Source: Microbacterium horticulturae (GTDB lineage Bacteria > Actinomycetota > Actinomycetes > Actinomycetales > Microbacteriaceae). Taken from it: a stretch of 64,000 nt of DNA. Positions 27,303 to 34,703 of this stretch are shown here, piece after piece. The stretch spans positions 310,001 to 374,000 of the forward strand of contig NZ_CP119108.1 of NCBI RefSeq assembly GCF_029094505.1. Direction: 5' to 3'. A program made the translations under genes and the position numbers. Under the pieces are notes generated by a model, which saw nothing but the letters and a program-made list of their open reading frames with translations, did no database searches and was not told where the DNA came from. Within the stretch, counting starts at the first letter, position 1; each line of letters opens with the position of its first letter.

Positions 27303-28127
27303 GTGAGCGCACCGGCGACGGAACGCCCGCAATCGCGGCAGAGCCGGCAGCAGGCTCGGCAGCGCGCCATCACCGAGGCTGTCATGGCCGAGGGGGCGGT
27401 CCGCATCGAGCAGCTCGCGGACCGGTTTCACATCAGCGTCATGACGGTGCACCGCGACCTCGACGAGCTCGAGGGGCGCGGTCTGCTGCGCAAAGACAGA
27501 GGCGTGGCCACCGCGATGTCGACGGCGCTGGTCGAATCGAGTGACGTCTATCGCTCGTCGCGTCAACTGGGCGAGAAGGAAGCCCTCGCCCGTGCCGCGC
27601 TGGAGCTCATCGAACCCGGGCAGGCGATCATCCTCGATGACTCGACGACGACACTGCACCTCGTGCCGCTGCTGCACACGAAGACGCCGCTGACGGTGAT
27701 CACCAACACGCTCACGATCATGGACGAGCTCAAGGGCACCCGTGGCATCACCCTCATCTCGGTCGGCGGCCAGTTCTACAACTGGTGTTCGGCGTTCATG
27801 GGGCGCATGGCCGTCGAGGCCTTCGCCTCGCTGCGCGCCGACGTGCTGGTGATGTCGACCTCGGCGATCACCGATGACATCGCCTTCCATCAGACACTCG
27901 AGACCGTCGACGTGAAGCGCGCCATGTTCGAATCGGCGAGCACGCGGATCCTCCTGGCCGACCACACCAAGTTCGACAAACGGGCCCTGCACGCGATGCT
28001 GCCGCTCAGCGACTTCGACGCCGTGGTGGTGGATGCCGACACCGAACGCTCGCACATCGACCGACTGCGCAAGCGCGGTGTGAACGTCGTGATCGCGAAG
28101 AAGACGCCGCGGGAGGCCCGCGCATGA
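27303..28127 (+). CDS. DeoR-family transcriptional repressor
   Basis: 274 residues beginning at GTG 27303 (GGGAGGGG ribosome site). N-terminal winged helix (AVRIEQLADRFHISVMTVHRDLDELEGRG) and a DeoR effector-binding domain with the ISOCOT phosphosugar-binding motifs (ILDDSTTTLHLVPLL, LVMSTSAITDD, ADHTKFDKR). Such proteins respond to phosphorylated sugars. It lies in the operon and overlaps the kinase gene by ATGA; a candidate binding site is the inverted repeat at 18637-18657. Confidence 0.93.
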   Translation: MSAPATERPQSRQSRQQARQRAITEAVMAEGAVRIEQLADRFHISVMTVHRDLDELEGRGLLRKDRGVATAMSTALVESSDVYRSSRQLGEKEALARAALELIEPGQAIILDDSTTTLHLVPLLHTKTPLTVITNTLTIMDELKGTRGITLISVGGQFYNWCSAFMGRMAVEAFASLRADVLVMSTSAITDDIAFHQTLETVDVKRAMFESASTRILLADHTKFDKRALHAMLPLSDFDAVVVDADTERSHIDRLRKRGVNVVIAKKTPREARA

Positions 28128-28951
28128 CCCGGCTCGACGTGCTGGGTGCTATCAACGAAGACGTCGTCGCGCGCGTGCGGCGGGCGCCGGCGCTCGGCGA
28201 GACCGTGGCCGACGGGGTGCTGCAGCATCAGCCCGGCGGAAAAGGCGCGAACCAGGCCGCCGCCGCGGCGCGACTGGGCGCGCAGGTGCGCATGCTGGGT
28301 GCCGTGGGGCGGGATGCCGCCGCCGCCCAGATGCGCGCGGCACTGGAGTCGGCGGGGGTCGACGTGTCGGCGGTGCAGACCGTCGACGAGCCGACAGGCA
28401 CGGCGCTGATCGTCGTCGACGAGGCCGGCGAGAATTCGATCGTCGTGTGTCCGGGAGCAAACGCGCGCATCGACCCCGACCGGTTCGAGCGCGACGCGGC
28501 CGTGCCGGTGCTGGCCCAGCTCGAAGTCGACGGCGCCGTCGTCGACCATCTGGCGCGCACGAGCACCGGGCTGTTCGCGCTGAATGTGTCGCCGGCGCGC
28601 GAACTGGGACAGCTGCTGTGGGACCGCACGGGATTGTTCATCGTCAACGAGGGCGAATACGCGGCGCTGCCGCGACTGGCGACGGCACCGCTGGTCGCGC
28701 TGACGCTGGGCGCCGACGGCGCGGTGCTGCTGCGCGGGGGGCGGCGTGTGGCCGAGGCCCCCTCGGCGCCGACCTCGGTCGTGAGTACGGTGGGCGCGGG
28801 CGACGCGTTCGCCGCCGCACTGACAGTGGCGCTGCTGCGCGGGCTCGACGACGAGGTCGCGCTGCGCGCCGCGTGTGCGGTCGGAGCCGCCGCCGTCGCC
28901 GACGAGCGCAGCCAGCCCGCGCTGGCGCCGCTCGACGCGTATCTCGGGTAG
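28124..28951 (+). CDS. PfkB/ribokinase-family carbohydrate kinase
   Basis: 275 residues. Signatures: GAINEDVV at the start, HQPGGKGANQAAAAARLGA (substrate loop), and VVSTVGAGDAFAAALTVALL (catalytic Asp and anion hole). Slightly shorter than typical ribokinase (about 305), with a compact lid. It is the last gene of the polyol operon. As the DhaK fusion should phosphorylate the ketose, this second kinase may act on another sugar entering by the same transporter, for example ribose or a ketopentose; this is open. Confidence 0.9.
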   Translation: MTRLDVLGAINEDVVARVRRAPALGETVADGVLQHQPGGKGANQAAAAARLGAQVRMLGAVGRDAAAAQMRAALESAGVDVSAVQTVDEPTGTALIVVDEAGENSIVVCPGANARIDPDRFERDAAVPVLAQLEVDGAVVDHLARTSTGLFALNVSPARELGQLLWDRTGLFIVNEGEYAALPRLATAPLVALTLGADGAVLLRGGRRVAEAPSAPTSVVSTVGAGDAFAAALTVALLRGLDDEVALRAACAVGAAAVADERSQPALAPLDAYLG

Positions 28952-29270
28952 GGCGGGCGCGGCGCGCCTGCCCGCGGCATCCCGTCTCCGTACGCCCCGC
29001 GCCCGCGGCATCCCGCCTCCGTGTACGCCCCGCGCCCGCGGCATCCCTCCCATCTGCTTCAGTCGTCGCGGATTACCGTTTTCGTCCGCCGAACTGGTAA
29101 TCCGCGACGACCGAACGGGACACTCGGCATCTCGGTCGCCACAGATGACGACTTTCGCCCGCTGAGACCGTAATCCGTGACGACCGAAGTTCCGAAGGGC
29201 GCACGCGCCCCGACACACGCGCAGCGCCCACTCCGACCGCCCCTACGCTGGACACGGACGAAAGGATGCC
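28952..29270. other. 319-base intergenic region with tandem and inverted repeats
   Basis: Holds three copies of a 31-33 bp unit beginning CCCGCGGCATCCC (starts at 28971, 29002 and 29035), then the inverted repeat at 29058-29115 and a further partial copy of its right arm at 29167-29188. A TACGCT box at 29244-29249 is the probable -10 of manA. No gene seen. Confidence 0.8.
29058..29115. repeat. Long inverted repeat, 20-nt arms
   Basis: TTCAGTCGTCGCGGATTACC (29058-29077) pairs with GGTAATCCGCGACGACCGAA (29096-29115) with one mismatch and an 18-base loop. A third related arm (GTAATCCGTGACGACCGAAG) follows at 29169. It lies between tandem genes, not convergent ones. Confidence 0.8.
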
Positions 29271-30425
29271 ATGGCCGCTCTCATCCCGCTGACCAATACT
29301 CCCCGCGACTACGCGTGGGGCACGATCGACGGTGTCGCCCGCACGCTCGGCTGGGCGCCGACCGGCGGCCCGGAGGCCGAGCTGTGGCTCGGCGCGCACC
29401 CGCTTTCACCGAGCGAGCCGGCGGCGTCGTCCGACGCGCCGGAATGGCACGACCTCGCCGAGTGGGAGCAGCAGTCCGGTGCCGCCCTGCCCTACCTGCT
29501 GAAGCTGCTGTCTGCGACATCCCCCCTCTCCCTCCAGGCGCACCCGACGCCCGAGCAGGCGGCCGAGGGCTTCGCCCGCGAAGAGGCCGCCGGCCTGCCG
29601 CTGACCGCCCGCGAGCGCAACTACAAAGACCCGAATGCCAAGCCCGAGCTCATCGTCGCGGTCGACGACGGTTTCGAGGCGCTCTGCGGATTCCGCCCTG
29701 TCAGCGAGACGCTCGCGCTCATCGATGCGCTGGCGCAGGCATCCGACGCCCCCGCACCTCTGCAGGCGTGGCGGGATGCCGCGTCCGCCGGCGTCCGCGA
29801 GGGATTCGTCTGGCTGCTCTCCGGCGCTCCGGAGGTCGATGCCGCCGTCGCCGCCGCGACCGCCGTCGCACACGCGCATCCCGATGACTTCGAGCTCATC
29901 GTGCGGCTTTCGGGGGAGTATCCCGGCGACCCAGGCATCCTCGTCGCGCAGATGCTCAACCACGTCACGCTCGCGGCGGGTGTGGCGCTGTGGCTGCCGG
30001 CGGGCAACATCCACGCGTACCTGCGCGGCACCGGCGTCGAGCTGATGGGTCCGAGCGACAACGTGCTGCGCGGAGGACTCACCCCCAAGCACGTCGACCG
30101 CGACGAGCTGCAGAAGGTGCTCGACTTCACGCCCGGGCTCGCCTCGCACCTCTCACCCGTCGCCGTGTCGCAGAACATCGTGTCGTACCGGCCGGCGTCG
30201 GTGCCGTCGGGCGAGGGCGTCGACTTCGAGCTGCTGCTCGTGACCGGCGACGCGACGGTGACGACCGGCTCGGCCGCCATCGCGCTCGCCGTCGACGGTT
30301 CGTTCACCCTCTCGACGGAGGGAGTGGATGCCGCGGCCGCCCGCGGCGCGATCGTCTTCGTCGACGCGCCCGCCGAGGTGCGCGTGTCGGGCGCGGGGCG
30401 CCTCTTCATCGCGACCGGGGTCTGA
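29271..30425 (+). CDS. manA: Mannose-6-phosphate isomerase, class I
   Basis: 384 residues. Interconverts mannose 6-phosphate and fructose 6-phosphate in the cytosol. Zinc-binding motifs of the class I family are visible: SLQAHPTPEQA, then NAKPELIVAVDDGF with the metal-binding Glu, and the late His in LPAGNIHAYLRG. N terminus PLTNTPRDYAWGT is typical. GAAAGGA ribosome site and a TACGCT -10 box 22 bp upstream suggest its own promoter. Confidence 0.95.
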   Translation: MAALIPLTNTPRDYAWGTIDGVARTLGWAPTGGPEAELWLGAHPLSPSEPAASSDAPEWHDLAEWEQQSGAALPYLLKLLSATSPLSLQAHPTPEQAAEGFAREEAAGLPLTARERNYKDPNAKPELIVAVDDGFEALCGFRPVSETLALIDALAQASDAPAPLQAWRDAASAGVREGFVWLLSGAPEVDAAVAAATAVAHAHPDDFELIVRLSGEYPGDPGILVAQMLNHVTLAAGVALWLPAGNIHAYLRGTGVELMGPSDNVLRGGLTPKHVDRDELQKVLDFTPGLASHLSPVAVSQNIVSYRPASVPSGEGVDFELLLVTGDATVTTGSAAIALAVDGSFTLSTEGVDAAAARGAIVFVDAPAEVRVSGAGRLFIATGV

Positions 30426-30507
30426 GCGGCGCACCAGGAGCGGCGCACCAGGAGCGGCGCACCAGGAGCGGCGTACGAGGAGCGGCGTACGAGGAGCGGC
30501 GCAGGTC
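30424..30507. repeat. 14-bp tandem repeat, six copies
   Basis: Units GAGCGGCGCACCAG (later GAGCGGCGTACGAG) start at 30424, 30438, 30452, 30466, 30480 and 30494. The array starts at the manA stop codon. Confidence 0.88.
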
Positions 30508-30613
30508 CCCGAGCGAGGAGCGGACCGGCGAGACGAAGGGCCGCTGTCGCCGTGCGCGCTTGGACCTTCGCTTCGCCCGTGCCGGACTCGGGCGCCCGCG
30601 ATCGCCCTTCTGA

Positions 30614-30683
30614 AATCAGGTGTTTTCGCGAGATCAGGTCGATTGGCGGGCAGATCCTCCTGCTTTCGCGAAAACACCTGATT
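30614..30683. repeat. Perfect inverted repeat, 18-nt arms
   Basis: AATCAGGTGTTTTCGCGA (30614-30631) and TCGCGAAAACACCTGATT (30666-30683) are perfect complements with a 34-base loop. The core CGCGAAAACACCT resembles CGCGAGAACACCT in the repeat at 50793. Confidence 0.9.
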
Positions 30684-30692
30684 CGCCGAAGC

Positions 30693-30777
30693 GGTGAGAG
30701 TGCGCAAGGGATGAGAGCGCGCACGGGGTGGGAGCGCGCAAGAGGTAAGAGCGCGGAAGGGGTGAGAGCGCGCGAGC
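30693..30777. repeat. 17-bp tandem repeat, five copies
   Basis: Degenerate units of the type GGTGAGAGCGCGCAAGG recur at a strict 17-base period (GAGAG-like cores at 30696, 30713, 30730, 30747, 30764). Confidence 0.8.
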
Positions 30778-30812
30778 CCGGCGCTTTGGCACACTCCGCC
30801 ACCGATCCGGCG

Positions 30813-30818
30813 TATTCT
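30813..30818 (+). promoter_or_regulatory. -10 element of an apparently leaderless gene
   Basis: TATTCT ends seven bases before the GTG at 30825, so transcription would begin at or next to the start codon. No ribosome site exists, which fits a leaderless mRNA. Confidence 0.55.
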
Positions 30819-30824
30819 GCGAGC

Positions 30825-32033
30825 GTGACGACGCACCGCACGGACGTGTGCATCGCGGGCGGGGGCCCGGCAGGGGTCTTCCTCGGCCTGCTGCTCGCGC
30901 GCGCGGGCGTCGACGTCATGGTGCTCGAGAAGCACGACGACTTCTTCCGCGACTTCCGCGGCGACACCGTGCACCCCTCGACCGTGAACCTCATCGACGC
31001 GCTCGGGTTGCGTGCGGCATTCGACGCCGTGCCACACGAACCGCTGCCGCAGCTGGATGCCGTGATCAACGGCATCCGCATCCATCTCGTCGACTTCACG
31101 ACCCTGCCGCCGCCCAACCGCTTCATCACCCTGATGCCCCAGTGGGACCTTCTCGACATGCTCGCCGAGGCAGGTTCGCGGCATCCCTCGTTCCATCTCA
31201 CAATGGGCGCGGAGGTCGCTGGCGTGACCGAACGCGACGGCCGCGTGACGGGCGTCGTCACGACCTCCGGCGACGCGATCGAGGCGCGCCTGGTGGTTGC
31301 CGCCGACGGCCGCACGTCAACGGTGCGCGACGCGCTCGGCTTCACGCCCGAGGGGGCGCAGGTCGACACCGATGTGCTGTGGTTCCGGGTGCCGCGGCCC
31401 GAGCGGCCGCTGCCCGACACGCTCGGCTGGGCGAGTACGGCGGGCGTGGTGATCACGATCCCGCGGCCCGAGTACCTGCAGTGCGCGCTGCTGGTCCGCA
31501 AAGACGAGCACTTCGACACGGTCGAGGCGTTCCGCGACCGGGTCGTGCAGATCGTGCCACGGCTGGCGCCCGTGATCGAGGCGGTCGCCTCGCTCGACGA
31601 CGTCAAGCGCCTGAACGTGCAGATCAACCGGCTGCCGCGGTGGTGGCGCCCCGGTGCGCTGTGCATCGGCGACGCGGCCCACGCGATGTCGCCGGTCTTC
31701 GGCGTGGGCATCAATTATGCGGTGCAGGATGCCGTGGCTGCCGCCCGCGTGCTGATTCCGGTGCTGCGGCCGCGGGGATCGGTGAAGGATGCCGCCGACG
31801 AGGCCCTCGACGCCGCGTGCGAGGCCGTGCAACGACGGCGCGAGCGCCCGACCGCGATGATGCAGGCGATCCAGCGGCGCGCGCATGTGCTCTTGGGCAC
31901 GGGGCGTGTCGCGCAGCTGATCGACAACCCGCCCACGCGCGCGCAGCGCACCGTGCTGCGGCTCGCGCTGCCGGTCCTGCGCCGCGTGGTGGCACAGGTG
32001 GTGGGGTACGGGTTCCGTCCCGAACGGCTGTGA
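30825..32033 (+). CDS. FAD-dependent oxidoreductase/monooxygenase (UbiH-PheA group)
   Basis: 402 residues. FAD-binding GxGxxG region VCIAGGGPAGVFLGLLLARAGVDVMVLEKH, a DG-like segment (LVVAADGRTSTVRDALG) and the GD motif IGDAAHAMSPVFGVGINYAVQDAV place it in the class A flavoprotein monooxygenases. The start is taken as GTG 30825 because the upstream frame is repeat DNA and a -10 box abuts the codon. No pathway neighbour hints at the substrate. Confidence 0.9.
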   Translation: MTTHRTDVCIAGGGPAGVFLGLLLARAGVDVMVLEKHDDFFRDFRGDTVHPSTVNLIDALGLRAAFDAVPHEPLPQLDAVINGIRIHLVDFTTLPPPNRFITLMPQWDLLDMLAEAGSRHPSFHLTMGAEVAGVTERDGRVTGVVTTSGDAIEARLVVAADGRTSTVRDALGFTPEGAQVDTDVLWFRVPRPERPLPDTLGWASTAGVVITIPRPEYLQCALLVRKDEHFDTVEAFRDRVVQIVPRLAPVIEAVASLDDVKRLNVQINRLPRWWRPGALCIGDAAHAMSPVFGVGINYAVQDAVAAARVLIPVLRPRGSVKDAADEALDAACEAVQRRRERPTAMMQAIQRRAHVLLGTGRVAQLIDNPPTRAQRTVLRLALPVLRRVVAQVVGYGFRPERL

Positions 32034-32055
32034 GGAGTGCCGCGGCCGGTCGGCC

Positions 32056-32334
32056 TCAGCGCAGCGGCACGTCAGCGGGTTCAGGAAAATCGATGCCGAG
32101 TGAAGATTCCACGGTATCGAGATCGGGGAGTTCGCGGCGTGCGTGCTCCCACGAGATCACCTGCGGGTTGCTGAATGCGCCGACTTCCCAAGAGGTGCCG
32201 CAGTGGCGGCAACGGCGGACCTCCGCCATGAACTCGTCACTCTCACCGAGCGTGACGGCCCGGGCTTCCGGCGCATAGTTCATCCGGTAGTCCGCACAGA
32301 TCTCGCATGCCCCGGGGTATGCGTTGCCTGTCAT
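32056..32334 (-). CDS. Small protein with a CxxC...CxxC zinc site, downstream of the T7SS toxin module
   Basis: 92 residues. Two CxxC pairs (GACEICADYRMNYAP and RRCRHCGTSWEVGA) suggest a zinc ribbon; the C-terminal third is acidic. Not recognised. It is the last gene of the minus-strand toxin module, 22 bases after the preceding small gene, so an immunity or accessory role is possible. Start at ATG 32334 is weakly supported by the ribosome site. Confidence 0.7.
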   Translation of the reverse strand: MTGNAYPGACEICADYRMNYAPEARAVTLGESDEFMAEVRRCRHCGTSWEVGAFSNPQVISWEHARRELPDLDTVESSLGIDFPEPADVPLR

Positions 32335-32356
32335 CTCGCGCGAATCTCGTCGGCAC

Positions 32357-32659
32357 CTACCTCGCTGCGCGACGTTCCTCGAACTCGCGCCACCAGAGGA
32401 TCTCCTGCCAGATCCACTCACAGGCCGATGATTCTGAGCGGAAGGTGAGGGGGGTCTCGCCATCTTCCCGTGTCGCCGGGAATGTGCCGCCCCGCTCGTC
32501 GCCCTGGAAGACGGCCCAGTCCTCATCGTCGTGCTTGACGAGGCAGTAGCTTGTGGGAATCGGACGGCCATCGTCGCTGTAGGACAGCGTGTAAGTGAGC
32601 CAGTCCTGGGTCGCGCCGGGCAGCGACAACAGCCGTGCGCGCAGTTCATCGTATGTCAT
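32357..32659 (-). CDS. Candidate immunity protein for the TNT-type toxin
   Basis: 100 residues, acidic. N terminus MTYDELRARLLSLPGA, then a beta-rich part (SYCLVKHDDEDWAVFQGDER) and a helix ending SESSACEWIWQEILWWREFEERR; this layout resembles small immunity proteins of polymorphic toxin systems. It starts six bases after the toxin stop codon, the canonical position for a cognate immunity gene. The M. tuberculosis TNT inhibitor is larger and not evidently related. Function inferred from position. Confidence 0.75.
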   Translation of the reverse strand: MTYDELRARLLSLPGATQDWLTYTLSYSDDGRPIPTSYCLVKHDDEDWAVFQGDERGGTFPATREDGETPLTFRSESSACEWIWQEILWWREFEERRAAR

Positions 32660-32665
32660 CAGATG

Positions 32666-33952
32666 TCACCCCAGATAGCCGTTTCGGATGTACCACTTGA
32701 TCCCCTTCGGGAAGTAATACTGCACTCCCCCGCCGGGCTGCTCGAAGGCTCCGGCGATGGGACCCTTGACGACATCGGCGGGGAGAGGCTTGAGCACCTC
32801 GTAGTCGGTCGTCGAAAAGGACGGGCTCAGGCGGTCGGGCGGAATAGCACGGTCGGGGAAGGGAGTGTTCGAGGGGGATGCGAATCGCCCGTCACCGCCA
32901 CCGGGAGCGATGCGGTCGATCTTGTCTCCCACGTTGAGCCCGTGCGGTCCGCTCGGTCCCCCGAATCCATTGTCTGGTGGCCAGCGCCAGTCGGGATAGC
33001 CGGAGTCGGTGAAACCCTTGAGGTGAGTGTCAATGAAGCCATCGGGTGTGAGGTCACCGAACGGTTTATAACCGGGAATCCCGGCTGAGTTGGCCCAGTC
33101 TTCCATGTTGCTGATGAGGTCGTTGCGTCGTGGGTCGAGTCGGCGGATGCCGGGGAGCGCCGCGACTGTCTCTTTCGCGGTGTGCGTTGCTCCCTTCGCG
33201 CCGTGGAGGAGTTTGGCGAAGAGTTCGCTGGCTTTGTCGAGGAGGGGTTTGAGCTCGTCGAGCAGGCCGCGGAGGGACTTGATGGATTCGAGGAGGTTGG
33301 TGATGAACTTGCTGACCCGGCTGACCAGGGAGGAGACGCGGGTGGTGACCTGTTCGATGATCCACGGGGTCGCCAGCCCCAGGGTGAACACGGCCTCGGA
33401 GGCCCAGGAGATCGCGGAGCCGACCAGTTGGGAGAGCACGTCACGGACCAGGTCGTGCACGGCTTGGACGATCATGGAGGCGATGTTCAGGCCGGTGGAG
33501 AACGCACCCGCCCAGGTGCCCGCCGCGGTCAGGTGCGCGGCGGTGTCTTGCTGGAACCGGCGGTAGGCGTCCATCGCCTCCCCGGCGAGGTCTTCCACGT
33601 CCCCGAGCACGCGTTGCAGTTCGGTGCCCGCGCCCTCCATCTGGGTCTGGATATTCGCCCAGGTCTGCGCGAACGCCTGCACCTCGGACGCATTGCCGGT
33701 CAGGTCGTTGAACCAGCCCTTGAGGGGCTCGACGTGGTCGATCAGCCATCCCAGCCCGGCGGCGATCAGGGTGCCCAACGGGTCGGACACCGCAGCTGCG
33801 GTGTCGAGCACGGCGGAGAAGGCGGCCATGCCGCCAGAAACCCAGTCGCCGGAGTTGATCGCGCTGACCAGCTGTTCCCCGTCCTCCAGGAGCAGGGTGC
33901 CCGCAAACGGGGAGGTGTGGTCCTGCGCGGTGGCGACCAGCGGATTCGCCAT
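32666..33952 (-). CDS. Type VII-secreted polymorphic toxin with C-terminal TNT (NAD+ glycohydrolase) domain
   Basis: 428 residues. The N-terminal half (about 1-260) is a long helical WXG/LXG-like region for ESX export; the linker (about 265-335) is Pro/Gly-rich; the last about 95 residues match the tuberculosis necrotizing toxin fold: DRIAPGGGDGRFASPSNTPF, PDRAIPPDRL, YEVLKPLP and FEQPGGGVQYYFP. The Gln of EQPGGG (about residue 405) lies 23 residues from the C terminus, as the catalytic Gln822 does in CpnT. It would degrade NAD+ in a target cell. Its start overlaps the upstream EspC-like gene by one base. Confidence 0.9.
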   Translation of the reverse strand: MANPLVATAQDHTSPFAGTLLLEDGEQLVSAINSGDWVSGGMAAFSAVLDTAAAVSDPLGTLIAAGLGWLIDHVEPLKGWFNDLTGNASEVQAFAQTWANIQTQMEGAGTELQRVLGDVEDLAGEAMDAYRRFQQDTAAHLTAAGTWAGAFSTGLNIASMIVQAVHDLVRDVLSQLVGSAISWASEAVFTLGLATPWIIEQVTTRVSSLVSRVSKFITNLLESIKSLRGLLDELKPLLDKASELFAKLLHGAKGATHTAKETVAALPGIRRLDPRRNDLISNMEDWANSAGIPGYKPFGDLTPDGFIDTHLKGFTDSGYPDWRWPPDNGFGGPSGPHGLNVGDKIDRIAPGGGDGRFASPSNTPFPDRAIPPDRLSPSFSTTDYEVLKPLPADVVKGPIAGAFEQPGGGVQYYFPKGIKWYIRNGYLG

Positions 33953-34269
33953 CAGCCCAGGGCGCTTTCGATCTGTCGGATGGAGGCGGAGAGCTCGTCT
34001 TCGAACGCGGCCATGTCGTCGGCGACCCCGCGGATCTCGGTCGCCGACCGGTCGACCAGCCCCTGCGCGGACGCTATGGCCGCGGATGCCGCGGACGCGA
34101 CCAGGGTGGCGGGACCGATCAGGAACGCGCACATGACCCCGAACGCGCCACCCGACATGTTCGTGGCCGAAGCGGCATTGCGCGCTACCTGCACGTCGGA
34201 AGACACCTGGCGCACCCGGGCGGCGTGGGCGATGATCAGGTCCTGGTCGATCGCGATCTGACCGGCCAC
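33952..34269 (-). CDS. EspC-like type VII secretion target protein
   Basis: 105 residues, all helical, with the pattern of the ESX secretion target (EspC) family: an N-terminal helix with IAIDQDLIIAHAARVRQVSSDV, the turn MSGGAFGVMCAFLIGPA in place of WXG, and a second long helix. Probably a helical-hairpin partner that dimerises with the N-terminal part of the toxin for export. Coupled to the toxin gene by TGATG. Confidence 0.85.
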   Translation of the reverse strand: MAGQIAIDQDLIIAHAARVRQVSSDVQVARNAASATNMSGGAFGVMCAFLIGPATLVASAASAAIASAQGLVDRSATEIRGVADDMAAFEDELSASIRQIESALG

Positions 34270-34271
34270 GG

Positions 34272-34661
34272 CTACTGCTCCTCGTCCTGACCGGTGCGGG
34301 CTTGCACTTCGTCGCGCAGGCGTGCGACGACCGGGGAATCTTCCCCGAACGCGGTCACGGCCAGGTCCATGGCCTGCTGTCCGGCGTCGCGGGACGCGGC
34401 CTGCGCGGTCGTCACGATCAGCCGGGACAGGTCCCGCGCCCGCAGGTCCAGCGCGGCATCCGACAACTCCACATCGACCAGCCGGCCCGACGCGTCGACC
34501 GTGACCGACAGTTCACGGCGTTGCGAGTACGCGGTCCCACGCACCGCCTCGACTTGTGCGCGCATCTGCTGCGCCGCCTGCGCGCGCTGCTGCGCGGCGG
34601 CGACCTGATCCTGCACCCGGGCGATCAGAACATCCGGGTCCTCAGCTGTGAAACCGTCCAT
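34272..34661 (-). CDS. YbaB/EbfC-family protein of the T7SS module
   Basis: 129 residues with an N-terminal coiled coil (VQDQVAAAQQRAQAAQQMRAQVEAVRG) and the YbaB beta-sheet core (RRELSVTVDASGRLVDVELSDAALDL). YbaB-like genes regularly precede EspC/WXG toxin genes in actinobacteria (compare EspL of ESX-1), where they may act as chaperones rather than nucleoid proteins. Two bases separate its stop from the EspC-like start. First gene of the compact toxin operon. Confidence 0.85.
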   Translation of the reverse strand: MDGFTAEDPDVLIARVQDQVAAAQQRAQAAQQMRAQVEAVRGTAYSQRRELSVTVDASGRLVDVELSDAALDLRARDLSRLIVTTAQAASRDAGQQAMDLAVTAFGEDSPVVARLRDEVQARTGQDEEQ

Positions 34662-34703
34662 CCCGAACGATGATACGAGATCACGGGCGTGCGCACCTCA
34701 CTC

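Larger units (their letters stand above)
30426..30824. other. 399-base intergenic region with two tandem arrays and a perfect hairpin
   Basis: Contains a 14-bp tandem array (30424-30507), a perfect 18-bp inverted repeat (30614-30683) and a 17-bp tandem array (about 30693-30777). The promoter of the FAD enzyme (TATTCT, 30813-30818) is at the right end. I see no gene. Confidence 0.85.
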
